A stretch of 64,000 nt of DNA. Origin: Pseudomonadota bacterium (GTDB lineage Bacteria; Myxococcota_A; UBA796; SXON01). Under the pieces are notes generated by a model. The model had not been told where the DNA came from. It did not search any database and saw nothing but the letters and a program-made list of their open reading frames with translations. This document shows positions 8,693 to 18,406 of the stretch, piece after piece (the first letter of the stretch is position 1; every line of letters begins with the position of its first letter). Location: the NCBI GenBank assembly GCA_030685065.1, contig JAUXQH010000095.1:1-64000 (forward strand). The letters are read 5' to 3'. The position numbers and the translations under genes were made by a program.

Positions 8693-9382
8693 GTGTCGGT
8701 CAGCAGCTCCCTCCGTCAAAGCTTCCTCGCGGGCCTGCTCGCGCTGCTTCCCCTGTACATCACGTGGAAGATCCTCGCGATCGTCTTCAACCTGGTGGAC
8801 GGACCGTTGGGCGGCCGGATCAACACCTTGATCAGCTACCTCTCGGGGAGGGACCTGCACATCCCCGGGCTCGGGCTGCTCGTCACCGGGCTGATTGTCG
8901 TCGCCATCGGCTGGTTGACGCGGATGGTGTTCTTCAAGCGCATCCTCGTCGCGATCGAGACCGTCATCGAGCGGGTGCCGGTCGTGCGCTCGCTCTACAA
9001 CGCGAGCCGCCAGATCGTGGTGCCCTTCACCGACAAGCACAAGCTCCCGTTCTCGGAGGTCGTGCTCGTCGAGTATCCGATGGTCGGCCGCCACACCCTG
9101 GGCCTCGTCGCCAAGCGCCGCATCACGGACGACCCGGACGATCCCCGCGTGGTCGTCTTCTTCCCCTCGAACCACCTGCACCTCGGCTACCCCGTCGTGC
9201 TCCACCGGGACGACATCACGCCCATCGACATGTCGGTGGAGGAAGCGGTGAAGTTCTTCGTGAGCTGCGGCGTGATCGGGGACGACAGGCTCATCCGCAG
9301 CGGCGGCGCGCTCATCCCCATCGAGCCGGCGCCGAGCGCGGCGGTGCGGCCGAGGCCCACGGCGGTGCCGCGGGCGGGGTGA
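8693..9382 (+). CDS. DUF502 family membrane protein
   Basis: This 229-residue protein starts at GTG 8693 and matches the DUF502 family: a first transmembrane segment in LAGLLALLPLYITWKIL, the family GLLVTGLIVVAIGWL second segment, then a soluble domain with IETVIERVPVVRSLYNA and a VVFFPSNH-like strand. Family members are usually 200-230 residues, so it is full length. The function of DUF502 is unknown in bacteria; plant homologues (COV proteins) affect trafficking and patterning. The C-terminal 25 residues are Pro/Arg-rich. Its stop lies 5 bp from the stop of the convergent DUF2892 gene. Confidence 0.88.
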   Translation: MSVSSSLRQSFLAGLLALLPLYITWKILAIVFNLVDGPLGGRINTLISYLSGRDLHIPGLGLLVTGLIVVAIGWLTRMVFFKRILVAIETVIERVPVVRSLYNASRQIVVPFTDKHKLPFSEVVLVEYPMVGRHTLGLVAKRRITDDPDDPRVVVFFPSNHLHLGYPVVLHRDDITPIDMSVEEAVKFFVSCGVIGDDRLIRSGGALIPIEPAPSAAVRPRPTAVPRAG

Positions 9383-9387
9383 CGGCT

Positions 9388-9576
9388 TCAGGGCTTGACG
9401 AGCTTGTCCACCATGAAGTGAACCGGGCAGAAGCCGGTGAACGCGCTCGAGATCATGATGGCGGCGGTCAGGCCGGCAAGGCCGATGAACATCGGGTGGA
9501 CGGCCCACGCCATCACGGCGCTGAACAGGATGAGGCCACCGATGATGCCATCGTGGATCTTGATCTTCTTGGTCAT
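9388..9576 (-). CDS. DUF2892 (YgaP-type membrane domain) protein
   Basis: The 62-residue protein has two hydrophobic helices with the family signature (HDGIIGGLILFSAVMAW and a C-terminal FTGFCPVH). DUF2892 proteins often accompany rhodanese or sulfide-handling genes, and the cysteine before PVH is characteristic. It is full length for the family. No partner rhodanese is nearby. The region 9577-9765 upstream contains no recognised element. Confidence 0.88.
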   Translation of the reverse strand: MTKKIKIHDGIIGGLILFSAVMAWAVHPMFIGLAGLTAAIMISSAFTGFCPVHFMVDKLVKP

Positions 9577-9765
9577 GGGAGCGGGCCTCGTGCGGCGGGG
9601 GCTGGGAAAGCCGGCGCGGCCGGCGCGCGCCCTGTAACCGATGCCCTGGCGCAGAGACGACCGGTTGCATCTCGCAACGTCGCGCTTCTCAAGGACATGG
9701 CAGCGAAGGGCACGAGCTGCGTGAAGTAGCGAGGAGTCGTCGCAACCGCCCGGCGGCCCCTCGGT

Positions 9766-10011
9766 TCAGCCCCGCGCCCCGCGCCCCCACGCGACCGCCG
9801 CGCACAGGCCGAGCGCCAGCAGCGCCGTGACCGGACCGCCGCCGCCGGGGAGCGCGGCGCAGCCTACGTCCTGGACGTAGACCTCTTCCGCGACCGCGCC
9901 CGTGTCCAGCCAGGCCGACGTGTCCCGCCCTCCCTCGTCGGCGGTGTCGGCGGTGTCGGCGGTGTCACCGGTCTCCGCCAGCAGCGTGGCGGCCCACAAG
10001 AACAGCATCAT
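9766..10011 (-). CDS. Miniature exported protein with MYXO-CTERM-like tail
   Basis: This 81-residue protein has a signal peptide at the N-terminus (MMLFLWAATLLAETG), a short acidic TAD-repeat segment, and a C-terminus in which a Gly-Cys is followed by a Gly-rich turn, a hydrophobic helix (VTALLALGLCAAVAW) and basic RG residues. That arrangement matches the MYXO-CTERM sorting signal used by myxobacteria to anchor proteins at the surface. After processing at both ends almost nothing except the acidic linker would remain, which is unusual. It lies 23 bp downstream of the ABC exporter gene on the same strand and may be co-transcribed with it. Assignment rests on pattern only. Confidence 0.6.
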   Translation of the reverse strand: MMLFLWAATLLAETGDTADTADTADEGGRDTSAWLDTGAVAEEVYVQDVGCAALPGGGGPVTALLALGLCAAVAWGRGARG

Positions 10012-10034
10012 CCCCTCCTCCTACGACGCCACGG

Positions 10035-11792
10035 CTACGACGCCACGGAGAATTGGCGCTCGACGAGGCGACGATACACCCCGTCACGGGCCACGAGCTC
10101 GTCATGCGTGCCCATCTCCGCGACCTTGCCCCCCTCGATCACGACGACGCGATCCGCGTCGCGCACCGTGGAGAGGCGATGCGCGATCACGAGCACGGTG
10201 CGCCCGTGCATGAGCCGCTCGAGGGCCTCCTGGACGAGGTGCTCGCTCTCGGAGTCGAGCGCGCTCGTGGCCTCGTCGAGCACGAGGATCCGGGGGTCCT
10301 TCAAAAGGGCGCGGGCGATGGCGATGCGCTGCTTCTGCCCACCGGAGAGCCGCACGCCGCGCTCGCCCACGAGCGTCTGGTAGCCCTCGGGAAACGCGCG
10401 CACGAACGTGTCGGCGTTGGCGGCCTCGGCGGCGGCCTCGACCTCGGCGTGCGTGGCGCCGGGCCGGCCGTAGCGGATGTTCTCCTCGATGGTGGTGGCG
10501 AAGAGCACGGGCTCCTGCGCCACGGCGCCGATCTGCTCGCGAAGCCAGCGGGTGTCGAGATCGCGCAGATCCACCCCGTCGAGCAGGATGCGCCCGGCGG
10601 TGGGGTCGTAGAGGCGCGCGAGCAACGACGCGACGGTGCTCTTGCCGCCGCCCGAGGCGCCGACCAGCGCGAGCACGCGGCCGGGCTCCATCTCGACGTG
10701 CACGCCGCGGAGGACGGGGGCGTCGAGGCGGGTCGGGTAGGCAAAGTCGACGCCGTCGAGCGTCACGCGCCCCTCGACACGCTCCAGCGTGCGGCCCGTG
10801 GTGTTCACGACGCCGGGGGTGCGGTCGAGCAGCTCGAACACGCGCTCGCTCGCGCCGAGAGCGCGGTTGAAGTCACCGAACAGGCCGGAGATCCCGCCGA
10901 GGGCAAAGGCGAGGAACAGGGTGTAGAGCATGAACGCGGTGAGATCGCCCACCGACATGCTCCCGTCCATCACGAGGCCGCCGCCGTACCAGAGCACCAC
11001 CGCGATGGCCGCGTAGGCGGCGAACCCCATGGCCCCCTGGAAGGCGCCGTACGTGAGCGCGAGGGTGCGGCCGAGCTGGAACGACTCGTCGACCTTGACG
11101 GCGTAGCGGCCGACCTCCTGCTCCTCCCGCGCGAAGCTGCGCACGGTGCGGATGTTGCCGAGCGTCTCCTCCGCGACGGCGCTCGCGCCCGCGAGGGCGT
11201 CCTGCGTCTTTCGCGACAGCGTGCGCACCATGCGGGCGAAGATCACCGCGCCGATCGCGACGAACGGGACCACCCCCAGCATGAGGGCGGTGAGCTTCCA
11301 GCTCGTGTAGAACAGCACGCACAGGCTGCCGATGGCCTGGAGCGCGAAGCGCAGGGCCATCGAGATGTTGACGGTGACGCTGTTCTGGAGGAGCCCGGTG
11401 TCCGCCGCGAGGCGGTTGATGAGCTCGCCGGTGCGCTGCGCGTCGAAGAAGCCGACCTCCTGGCGCACCACGTTGGCGTAGAGCTGCTTGCGCAGGTTGG
11501 CGACGACGCGCTCGCCCGCGAGCGTGAACAGCCACGCGCGGAGGAACCCGAAGATGCCGACGAGCACGAACACGCCCATCAAGCCGACGACCGTCTGGTC
11601 GAGGATCGCGCGCCCGTCCGGCTTCTGCACGGCATCCATCAGGAGCTTGATCCCCTGGGGCGCGACCAGCGTGCCGACGCTGCCGCCCGCGAGCGCGAGC
11701 GTGGCGATCGCGAGGGTGGGGATCTCGGGGCGGGCGAGGCCCACGAGGCGCTTCCAGTCGGCGCGGCTCTTCCGTTCGGCGGGTTCGGACAT
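10035..11792 (-). CDS. MsbA-type ABC exporter, fused permease and ATPase
   Basis: The 585-residue half-transporter has an N-terminal six-helix ABC transmembrane domain (about 30-320) and a nucleotide-binding domain with Walker A GASGGGKST (about 377), Q-loop, signature LSGGQKQRIAIARAL (about 480) and Walker B ILVLDEATSALD (about 505), then a switch histidine in VIAHRLS. It should act as a homodimer exporting a lipid, peptide or drug; similarity to MsbA/LmrA-type and TAP-like exporters does not fix the substrate. It is full length and complete. Upstream on the same strand, 9 bp away, is a polytopic membrane protein, so the two are likely co-transcribed. Confidence 0.95.
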   Translation of the reverse strand: MSEPAERKSRADWKRLVGLARPEIPTLAIATLALAGGSVGTLVAPQGIKLLMDAVQKPDGRAILDQTVVGLMGVFVLVGIFGFLRAWLFTLAGERVVANLRKQLYANVVRQEVGFFDAQRTGELINRLAADTGLLQNSVTVNISMALRFALQAIGSLCVLFYTSWKLTALMLGVVPFVAIGAVIFARMVRTLSRKTQDALAGASAVAEETLGNIRTVRSFAREEQEVGRYAVKVDESFQLGRTLALTYGAFQGAMGFAAYAAIAVVLWYGGGLVMDGSMSVGDLTAFMLYTLFLAFALGGISGLFGDFNRALGASERVFELLDRTPGVVNTTGRTLERVEGRVTLDGVDFAYPTRLDAPVLRGVHVEMEPGRVLALVGASGGGKSTVASLLARLYDPTAGRILLDGVDLRDLDTRWLREQIGAVAQEPVLFATTIEENIRYGRPGATHAEVEAAAEAANADTFVRAFPEGYQTLVGERGVRLSGGQKQRIAIARALLKDPRILVLDEATSALDSESEHLVQEALERLMHGRTVLVIAHRLSTVRDADRVVVIEGGKVAEMGTHDELVARDGVYRRLVERQFSVAS

Positions 11793-11801
11793 CGGGGCCC
11801 T

Positions 11802-13457
11802 CTACTCCGGCGCCGGCCCCGCTGCCTGCAGGGTCTCGGCGGCCTCCATCTCGGCCCCCTCGAGCGGCTCGAACGCCGCCTTCCGGATCCGCAGGCCCGG
11901 ATCCACGCCGATCGGCAGGTTTCCGCCGTCGAGCGTGACGCCCCAGCCGAGGTAGACCCTCGCCGCGGGCGCCAGGGCCTGCAGCATGACCACCAGATCG
12001 CCCACGGTGGCGTCGAGCTGGCCCCGGAGCACCACGTCCCGGCCCTCGATCTGTTGGAGCTCGGTGACGGGGAGCACGTCCCCACCGTCATCCACGAAGC
12101 GGTCGGCCAGCGCGATCAGCACGCGCGGGGAGTCGAGCGCGGTGGTCACCCGGAGATCGAGCGGAAAGGCGCCGCAGCGACCGGTGGCGAGCAGCGGATC
12201 CCGGCGGATGTCGAGGAGGAGCGACGGCGCGGCGGCCGGACAGCCCACGATCGCGATGCGGCCCGCCTCGGAGCCGAAGAGCGCCAGGTACAGATCCTCG
12301 AGGGGGAGCGAGGGGGGCAGCATGAGCCCGTCGTTCCGGAGCAGGGCCGGGCCGATGATGTCGATTCCGCCGGCGAAGTTGAGGGTTTCGAGGCCGCCGC
12401 GCTCGCGTTGCATCAACCAGCGGGGGGTCTCGATGGGGCCGACGAGCACGCGGGCGGGGATGGGCGCCTTGTGGGGCACGTCGTAGCCGGCTGACGCCGC
12501 GAGGACGGCGGCGCCGTGGGCCCCGGCGTAGTGCGTCAACACGCGCTCGCGGGCGCCGGCCCACACCCCCGCGAGCAGGGCGATCAGGGCGAGCGCGCTG
12601 CACACGAGCACGTCGGTTCCGGATCGCGCGCCCGCGCGCCTCCAGTCGCGCAGCAGCAGCGTCGGCAGGAGCGCGATCACGAACCCGAGCGACGACACCG
12701 CCGCCACCTGGTTCACGAACCACACGTCACGCGTGCGGGAGGCGACCTCGCCCACCGCGGCGAAGGGCGCCGAGTAGTCCCCGAGGGCTTCGGTGGCGGA
12801 GAGCGCGGAGAGCGCGGCGGCGGCGGTGGCCAGGCCGAGGCTCCCGATTCCCAGGGCGCCGTAGCCCACGATCACGACCTCGAGGCCGCGGTGGCGGGAG
12901 GGGAGGAGCGCGATGGTCGCCGCGAGGGCGAACGGGAGTCCTCCGACGGCGGGGATCCACAAGGGCCACGCCCCCTCCCCGATCACGCCGGCCATGGCCT
13001 CTCCCCCGGCGAGGAGGGCCACGGCGGCGAGACCGGCGGCGGGCAAGCCCCACTTTCCGAGGCGCTGCCACGGCGTGGTCGCAGCGTTGCTCGGCCGCAC
13101 CGCGCCGGCGCGGAGGTTGACCCAGGCGGCGCCCAGCGCCGAGGGCAGCGCGAGCAGCGCCGCGCCCCCGCCGCCGATGGCGACCGGGAGCATCGCGCGG
13201 GCGCGATCATCGAGCGCGAACCACGGCACCCAGGCGGGGTCGGAGGCCTGGGTGAGCGCGCCGATCGCGGTGTCCATGCCCGCGATCGTGCCGCCGAAGC
13301 CGAGCGTCAGGAGCAGGAGCGGCACGAAGAGCGCGGCGGCCGCCGGGATCGGCCTCCCGAGCGCGATGAGGCCGCCCACCGCCACCTGCAGGGGCAGCCC
13401 CAGCCCGAGGAGGAGCAGGAGGGCCATGACCCAGGAGCCAGACGCGTTCAGGAACAC
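11802..13457 (-). CDS. Polytopic membrane protein, possibly ExbB/ExbD-related
   Basis: The 551-residue protein starts with GTG at 13457; an internal ATG at 13427 is an alternative. It shows about eight hydrophobic segments in the first 310 residues, then a periplasmic-type C-terminal half. A segment near residues 55-70 ([16 protein letters not shown]) resembles the pore helix of MotA/TolQ/ExbB proteins, and the C-terminal segment with [15 protein letters not shown] resembles the soluble domain of ExbD/TolR. These are weak resemblances seen by eye and would imply a proton-channel-like fusion. It lies upstream of the ABC exporter gene in the same orientation. I do not recognise a firm family. 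Confidence 0.55.
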   Translation of the reverse strand: MFLNASGSWVMALLLLLGLGLPLQVAVGGLIALGRPIPAAAALFVPLLLLTLGFGGTIAGMDTAIGALTQASDPAWVPWFALDDRARAMLPVAIGGGGAALLALPSALGAAWVNLRAGAVRPSNAATTPWQRLGKWGLPAAGLAAVALLAGGEAMAGVIGEGAWPLWIPAVGGLPFALAATIALLPSRHRGLEVVIVGYGALGIGSLGLATAAAALSALSATEALGDYSAPFAAVGEVASRTRDVWFVNQVAAVSSLGFVIALLPTLLLRDWRRAGARSGTDVLVCSALALIALLAGVWAGARERVLTHYAGAHGAAVLAASAGYDVPHKAPIPARVLVGPIETPRWLMQRERGGLETLNFAGGIDIIGPALLRNDGLMLPPSLPLEDLYLALFGSEAGRIAIVGCPAAAPSLLLDIRRDPLLATGRCGAFPLDLRVTTALDSPRVLIALADRFVDDGGDVLPVTELQQIEGRDVVLRGQLDATVGDLVVMLQALAPAARVYLGWGVTLDGGNLPIGVDPGLRIRKAAFEPLEGAEMEAAETLQAAGPAPE

Positions 13458-13541
13458 CGGGTTGTGCTATCCCGTCCGGGCCACCTCGCGCGGGTCGTTC
13501 GCCGGTTAAGCGGCCCCCCCTCTCCGCCCCCGAGGTCTCAC

Positions 13542-14537
13542 GTGACAGCATCCCTCAAGGCCCCGATCCGCATCTGCGTCACCGGTGCCGCCGGCAACAT
13601 CGGCTACGCGCTCCTCTTCCGCCTCGCCTCGGGCGATTGCTACGGGAAGGATCAGCCCGTCATCCTCCAGATGCTCGAGATCCCGACCGGGATGAAGGCC
13701 CTCGAGGGCGTCGCGATGGAGCTGTCCGACAGCGCCTTTCCGCTCCTGCACGGCATGGTCCTCACCGATGACCTGAACACCGGCTTCGACGGTGCCAACC
13801 AGGCGTTCCTCGTCGGCAGCCGCCCCCGCACGAAGGACATGAACCGCGCCGACCTCATCAAGGCGAACGGGCCGATCTTCGTGGGCCAGGGCAAGGCGAT
13901 CGCCAAGCGCGCCGCCTCCGACGTGCGCGTCATCGTGGTCGGCAATCCCTGCAACACCAACGCGCTCATCGCGATGCACGCCGCGAAGGGCGTCCCGCAG
14001 GACCGCTTCCACGCCATGACCCGGCTCGACGAGAACCGCGCCAAGGCCCAGCTCGCGCTCAAGGCGGGCGTGCTCCCCGGTGACGTCACGAACGTCGGCA
14101 TCTGGGGCAACCACTCCGACACGATGTACCCCGACTACGTGCACGCCAAGATCCAGGGCAAGCCCGCCACCGAGGTCATCGCGGACGAGCCCTGGTTCCA
14201 GGGCGAGTTCCTCAAGACCGTGGCGACGCGCGGCAAGGCCATCATCGAGGCCCGCGGCGCTTCCTCGGCGGCCTCCGCGGCGGCCGCGGCGATCGACCAC
14301 ATGTCGGCGCTCTCCCTCGGCACGCGCGGCGGCGAGTTCACGTCGATGGCCGTGTGCTCCGAGGGGCAGTACGGCGTGCCGGTCGGCCTCATCTTCAGCT
14401 ACCCGGTCACGGCCGCCAACGGCGACTGGCAGGTGGTCGAGGGCCTCGAGCACGACGAGTTCGCGAAGTACAAGATCGCGGCGACCACCGCCGAGCTCAA
14501 GGACGAGCGCACCACCGTCGCGGACCTGCTGGGCTGA
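13542..14537 (+). CDS. mdh: Malate dehydrogenase
   Basis: This 331-residue enzyme interconverts malate and oxaloacetate with NAD in the TCA cycle. It has the Rossmann motif [18 protein letters not shown] near the N-terminus, the substrate-loop arginine segment [10 protein letters not shown], the NPCNTNALI motif and the catalytic histidine at about H191 in GIWGNHS. It belongs to the long-form MDH type 2 group (similar to Thermus and cytosolic enzymes). The GTG at 13542 is chosen because a GAGG lies 7 nt upstream and homologues begin here; the open frame extends further upstream only as non-coding sequence. A strong hairpin terminator follows at 14580. Confidence 0.97.
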   Translation: MTASLKAPIRICVTGAAGNIGYALLFRLASGDCYGKDQPVILQMLEIPTGMKALEGVAMELSDSAFPLLHGMVLTDDLNTGFDGANQAFLVGSRPRTKDMNRADLIKANGPIFVGQGKAIAKRAASDVRVIVVGNPCNTNALIAMHAAKGVPQDRFHAMTRLDENRAKAQLALKAGVLPGDVTNVGIWGNHSDTMYPDYVHAKIQGKPATEVIADEPWFQGEFLKTVATRGKAIIEARGASSAASAAAAAIDHMSALSLGTRGGEFTSMAVCSEGQYGVPVGLIFSYPVTAANGDWQVVEGLEHDEFAKYKIAATTAELKDERTTVADLLG

Positions 14538-14579
14538 GAGCCTGGGCGGTGGGGCGTCGCTCCCCCGCCCTCCTCGCCG

Positions 14580-14605
14580 AGAGTGGGGCACGGGTGCCCC
14601 ACTCT
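14580..14605 (+). terminator. Hairpin terminator after mdh
   Basis: AGAGTGGGGCA and TGCCCCACTCT form a perfect 11-bp stem around a CGGG loop, 43 bp after the mdh stop. No long T-run follows, as is common in very GC-rich genomes. Confidence 0.75.
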
Positions 14606-14649
14606 TCACCACGATCCCCGCCGAATCTTCTTCGGCAAATCGCGACCTC

Positions 14650-14665
14650 TGGCACGGCGATTGCT
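14650..14665 (+). promoter_or_regulatory. Sigma-54 (RpoN) promoter
   Basis: TGGCACG, four bases, then TTGCT matches the -24/-12 consensus of sigma-54 promoters essentially perfectly, with the required GG-N10-GC spacing (GG at 14651-14652, GC at 14663-14664). Transcription would start near 14676, about 17 nt upstream of the TTG start of the lipoprotein gene at 14693. Expression would need an AAA+ enhancer-binding activator, none of which is encoded in the window. Confidence 0.75.
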
Positions 14666-14692
14666 GTAGGATGGCCTCACCCTGAGGCTCCT

Positions 14693-16273
14693 TTGACCCG
14701 TGCCGCACTCTGCGCCGCGCTTCTCCCCCTGCTCGCCGCCTGCGTCCAGGACCAGGAATTCGGCAAGCGAGACGACGTTGCCGGCGCGGAGGGCGCCGAG
14801 ATCGAGGTGGCGCCGCAGCGGCTCGACTTCGGTTCCCTGGCCGCGGGGGAGGCGATCACCAAGACGTTCACCGTCTCGAACGTCGGCGTCGAGGAGTCGA
14901 TCCTCGAGGTGAGCGAGATCACGATCGGAGGCGCCGCGGGGGGCTTCACGATCCTGACGCCGCTCGAGGAGCTCGCGTTCTCCCTGCCCGGCGGCGCCTC
15001 GACCGAGATCGAGGTGGCGTTCACCCCCGAGGGCGCGAACGAGCAGGTCGCCGAGGCGATCGTGGCGTCGGACGACGAGGACGAGCGCCGCGTCACCGTC
15101 GATCTGCTGGGCGAGGGCCGCGTGCCCGAGCTCGAGATCAGCCCCGACCCGCTCGACCTGGGCACCGCCTACGTCGGGTGCGACAAGGACCATGACATCA
15201 CGCTCACGAACGTCGGCACCGACGATCTGATCGTGACCGCCATCACGCACACCGGCGGCGCCTTCGTCCTCACCGATCTGAACGTGTTGCCGCTCACCCT
15301 CGCGCCCGAGGCCTCCACGCTGGTGAACATCTCGTTCACGCCGCTGGTCGAGGGGCCCGAGGTAGGCGAGCTCGCCGTCACGTCGAACGAGCCCATCGGC
15401 ACGCGCGTGTCCGCGCAGACCGCCGAGGGTCGCTACGCCGGCGAGTACGAGGACACGTTCGAGGTCCCGACCAACCCGCCCGCCGACATCATCTTCTTCG
15501 TCGACCAGTCCTGCTCGATGGACGATGACGCCGCCGCGCTCGCCAGCAACTTCGCGGCCTTCATCTCGAACCTCTCCGTGTACACGACCAACTGGCACGT
15601 CATGGTCACCAATGACGACGACGGCTGCAGCACCCAGAGCGGCATCCTCACCAGCTCCACGGCCCGCTACGAGTCGACCTTCAACGACGCCGTCAGCGAG
15701 GTGAGCTTTTTCGAGGACTTCTGGACCGAGGCGGGCCTGACCGTGACGAGCCGCGCGGTCGAGGAGACCGATGCCGGCGGCTGCAACTCGGGCTTCCTCC
15801 GTGCCTCCGCCATCCTCCACATCATCATGGTGAGCGACGAGCCGGAGCAGTCCAGCCGCTCGTGGGACCATTACGTCGACACCGTCGTCGCCAAGAAGGG
15901 CGACCCCGCGCTCGTGAAGTTCTCGGCGGTCGCGGGTGACTACCCGAGCGGCTGCACCAGCGGCGCCAACTCCGCCGAGTTCGGCAGCGGCTACTACGAG
16001 GCGGTGAACGCCACGGGCGGCGAGTACCTCTCGATCTGCTCGAACTGGTCCACCTCGGTCGAGGCCCTCGCGACCGCCTCCGTGGACATGTTCGTGTTCG
16101 AGCTCACGCGGACGCCGGTGCCGGAGACCATCGCGGTCACCCTGAACGGGGCGACGCGTACGGGGTGGGCGTATGACGCGGCGGCGAACAGCATCGTGTT
16201 CGATGAGGCGGCGCGGCCGGAAGAGGGGGATGTGGTGGTTGTGAGCTACGCGGGGCTCGCCTCCTGCGATTAA
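14693..16273 (+). CDS. Lipoprotein with two ASH-like domains and a von Willebrand A-like domain
   Basis: The 526-residue protein starts with TTG 14693, supported by a GAGG 5-6 nt upstream and by an immediate signal peptide with lipobox LLAAC. Two immunoglobulin-like repeats of about 110 residues follow (each with LDFG/LDLG, a V-SNVG or LTNVG turn and VAFTPEG/ISFTPLV), the pattern of ASPM-SPD-2-Hydin (ASH) / choice-of-anchor D modules. Then comes a VWA-like domain beginning DIIFFVDQSCSMDDD, which carries a DxSxS-like metal site and several cysteines. It is probably a surface adhesin or ligand-binding protein. Regulation is likely RpoN-dependent through the promoter at 14650. A long hairpin ends the transcript. 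Confidence 0.85.
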   Translation: MTRAALCAALLPLLAACVQDQEFGKRDDVAGAEGAEIEVAPQRLDFGSLAAGEAITKTFTVSNVGVEESILEVSEITIGGAAGGFTILTPLEELAFSLPGGASTEIEVAFTPEGANEQVAEAIVASDDEDERRVTVDLLGEGRVPELEISPDPLDLGTAYVGCDKDHDITLTNVGTDDLIVTAITHTGGAFVLTDLNVLPLTLAPEASTLVNISFTPLVEGPEVGELAVTSNEPIGTRVSAQTAEGRYAGEYEDTFEVPTNPPADIIFFVDQSCSMDDDAAALASNFAAFISNLSVYTTNWHVMVTNDDDGCSTQSGILTSSTARYESTFNDAVSEVSFFEDFWTEAGLTVTSRAVEETDAGGCNSGFLRASAILHIIMVSDEPEQSSRSWDHYVDTVVAKKGDPALVKFSAVAGDYPSGCTSGANSAEFGSGYYEAVNATGGEYLSICSNWSTSVEALATASVDMFVFELTRTPVPETIAVTLNGATRTGWAYDAAANSIVFDEAARPEEGDVVVVSYAGLASCD

Positions 16274-16274
16274 C

Positions 16275-16325
16275 GCACTGACGACACGGGGCCGGTCGTC
16301 CCGACCGGCCCCGCGTCGTCAGTGC
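16275..16325. terminator. Long perfect-stem hairpin terminator
   Basis: Two 24-nt arms (GCACTGACGAC, one A/C mismatch, then CGGGGCCGGTCG) flank a TCC loop. It begins 2 bp after the stop codon of the VWA lipoprotein gene, so it is very likely its terminator and may also work in the other direction. Confidence 0.85.
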
Positions 16326-16448
16326 CCGTGCTTCCCGACATGCGTGGCGAGGCTTGGGCTTCGCCCGCGCCTCGGGACGCACGTCGGGGAAGCTTTCGAC
16401 TTCTGCCATCGCCCTCTGGGCGACGGCGGAAGTCGGGCTCTGGGAGCG

Positions 16449-16576
16449 CGTCGCCTTCGGCGACGGCGCGGCGGGAGCGCGTCGCCTTCGGTGACGGCGC
16501 GTCAGGAACTTCGGGAGCGCGTCGCCTTCGGCGACGGCGCGTCAGGAGCTTCGGGGGCGCGTCGCCTTTGGCGACG
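16449..16576. repeat. Array of four UUCG-tetraloop-type hairpins
   Basis: The 17-nt hairpin CGTCGCCTTCGGCGACG, or a one-base variant of it, occurs at 16449, 16480, 16520 and 16560, embedded in a partly conserved 31-40 bp unit with GTCAGGA(A/G)CTTCGGG between hairpins. Two further hairpins lie upstream, between about 16345 and 16430. The array fills the 310-bp gap between two convergent genes. Confidence 0.85.
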
Positions 16577-16583
16577 ACCCGCG

Positions 16584-16772
16584 TCACCCCCCCGCGTCCT
16601 CGATCAGCTCCGCGATGTCCACCAGGTCCTCGAGCGTCGGCTCGACACCGGGCACAGCCAGCGTCGCGACGATCTTCGCCCGGCGCAGCCGCTCCACGAC
16701 CCGGGTCTCCCCCTTGTTCAGGGTGGAGGCGTCCGCCACACCCTCGCGTTCCAGTTCGGTAGTGTTTCCCAT
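16584..16772 (-). CDS. Small protein of unknown function
   Basis: A 62-residue, mostly charged and helical protein beginning MGNTTELEREGVAD. It has no signal peptide or membrane segment and I do not recognise a family. It lies 59 bp downstream of the Uma2 gene on the same strand. The start codon has a plausible context and codon use is like the neighbours. It could be a real small gene, possibly a partner of the Uma2 protein, but it could also be chance coding. Confidence 0.45.
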   Translation of the reverse strand: MGNTTELEREGVADASTLNKGETRVVERLRRAKIVATLAVPGVEPTLEDLVDIAELIEDAGG

Positions 16773-16831
16773 GGGAACAACCTGGACACGTGCGGCCCGG
16801 TCCGGCCGTCACGAACAGTCGGACGGCGCGC

Positions 16832-17377
16832 TCACCCCTCCGGGAACAGCGACCGCACGTCGAGCGTGAACCCGGGGAGAAGCGGCGTCGTGAGGTGGTC
16901 ACCCACCTGCTCGGCGTCCTGCAGCCCCTCTCCCCACCAGCGCTCCATCGCGCCGTCCAGGTGCACCACCCAATACTCCTGCACGCCGGCCTCGGCGTAG
17001 AGGAGCCGCTTGGTGACGCGATCGTAGCCCCGATCGTTCGGTGAGCGGACCTCGATGCACAGGTCGGGGATCCGCGTGAGCGGGCCCTTCTGGCGAAGGT
17101 TGACGGCACCGAGGATCACGAACGCATCGGGCTGGAGGATGCGATCGGGGCCGAAGCGGATGTCGACCGGGTTCTGACCGACGAAGACGGGGTTGGGCTG
17201 CTGGCGCGCCCAGAGGCCGAGCTCGAGCACGAGGCGGCGAAGGATGTCCTGATGCAGCAACGAAGGCGAGGGCGCCATGATCACCTCGCCATCCAGCAGC
17301 TCGACCTTCAGCATCGACTCGGGGAGCGCGAGGAATTCCTCCTCGCTCACGGTGGCGGGGCGGTGGTGTGCGTGCAT
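16832..17377 (-). CDS. Uma2 family (DUF820) putative endonuclease
   Basis: This 181-residue protein is full length for the Uma2 family, whose fold is PD-(D/E)XK nuclease-like. Recognisable family elements are VSEEEFLALPES, the VELLDGEVI strand, the D-I-R-F and QPDAFVI acidic strand, the catalytic-type LCIEVRSPNDRGYDR motif, and YAEAGVQEYWVV. It is cytoplasmic. Uma2 genes occur in many copies in cyanobacteria and some myxobacteria, and their role is unsettled; association with mobile or defence loci has been suggested. A truncated relative lies at 219-389. The start is the ATG at 17377, 21 bp downstream of the threonine aldolase gene. Confidence 0.92.
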   Translation of the reverse strand: MHAHHRPATVSEEEFLALPESMLKVELLDGEVIMAPSPSLLHQDILRRLVLELGLWARQQPNPVFVGQNPVDIRFGPDRILQPDAFVILGAVNLRQKGPLTRIPDLCIEVRSPNDRGYDRVTKRLLYAEAGVQEYWVVHLDGAMERWWGEGLQDAEQVGDHLTTPLLPGFTLDVRSLFPEG

Positions 17378-17398
17378 CGGCCCTCCCTCCGCTGAAGG

Positions 17399-18402
<1,004 letters not shown>

Positions 18403-18406
<4 letters not shown>

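Noticed and set aside
10053-12494. 813-codon plus-strand open frame
   Set aside because: Shadow of the ABC exporter and the polytopic protein; composition is biased and no signature is present.
12516-13541. Upstream extension of malate dehydrogenase
   Set aside because: The extension is antisense to the polytopic protein gene; the GTG at 13542 with GAGG fits the family N-terminus.
16449-16576. CRISPR array or tRNA-like repeats
   Set aside because: Units of 31-40 bp are conserved throughout, with short palindromes and no spacers; no tRNA fold.
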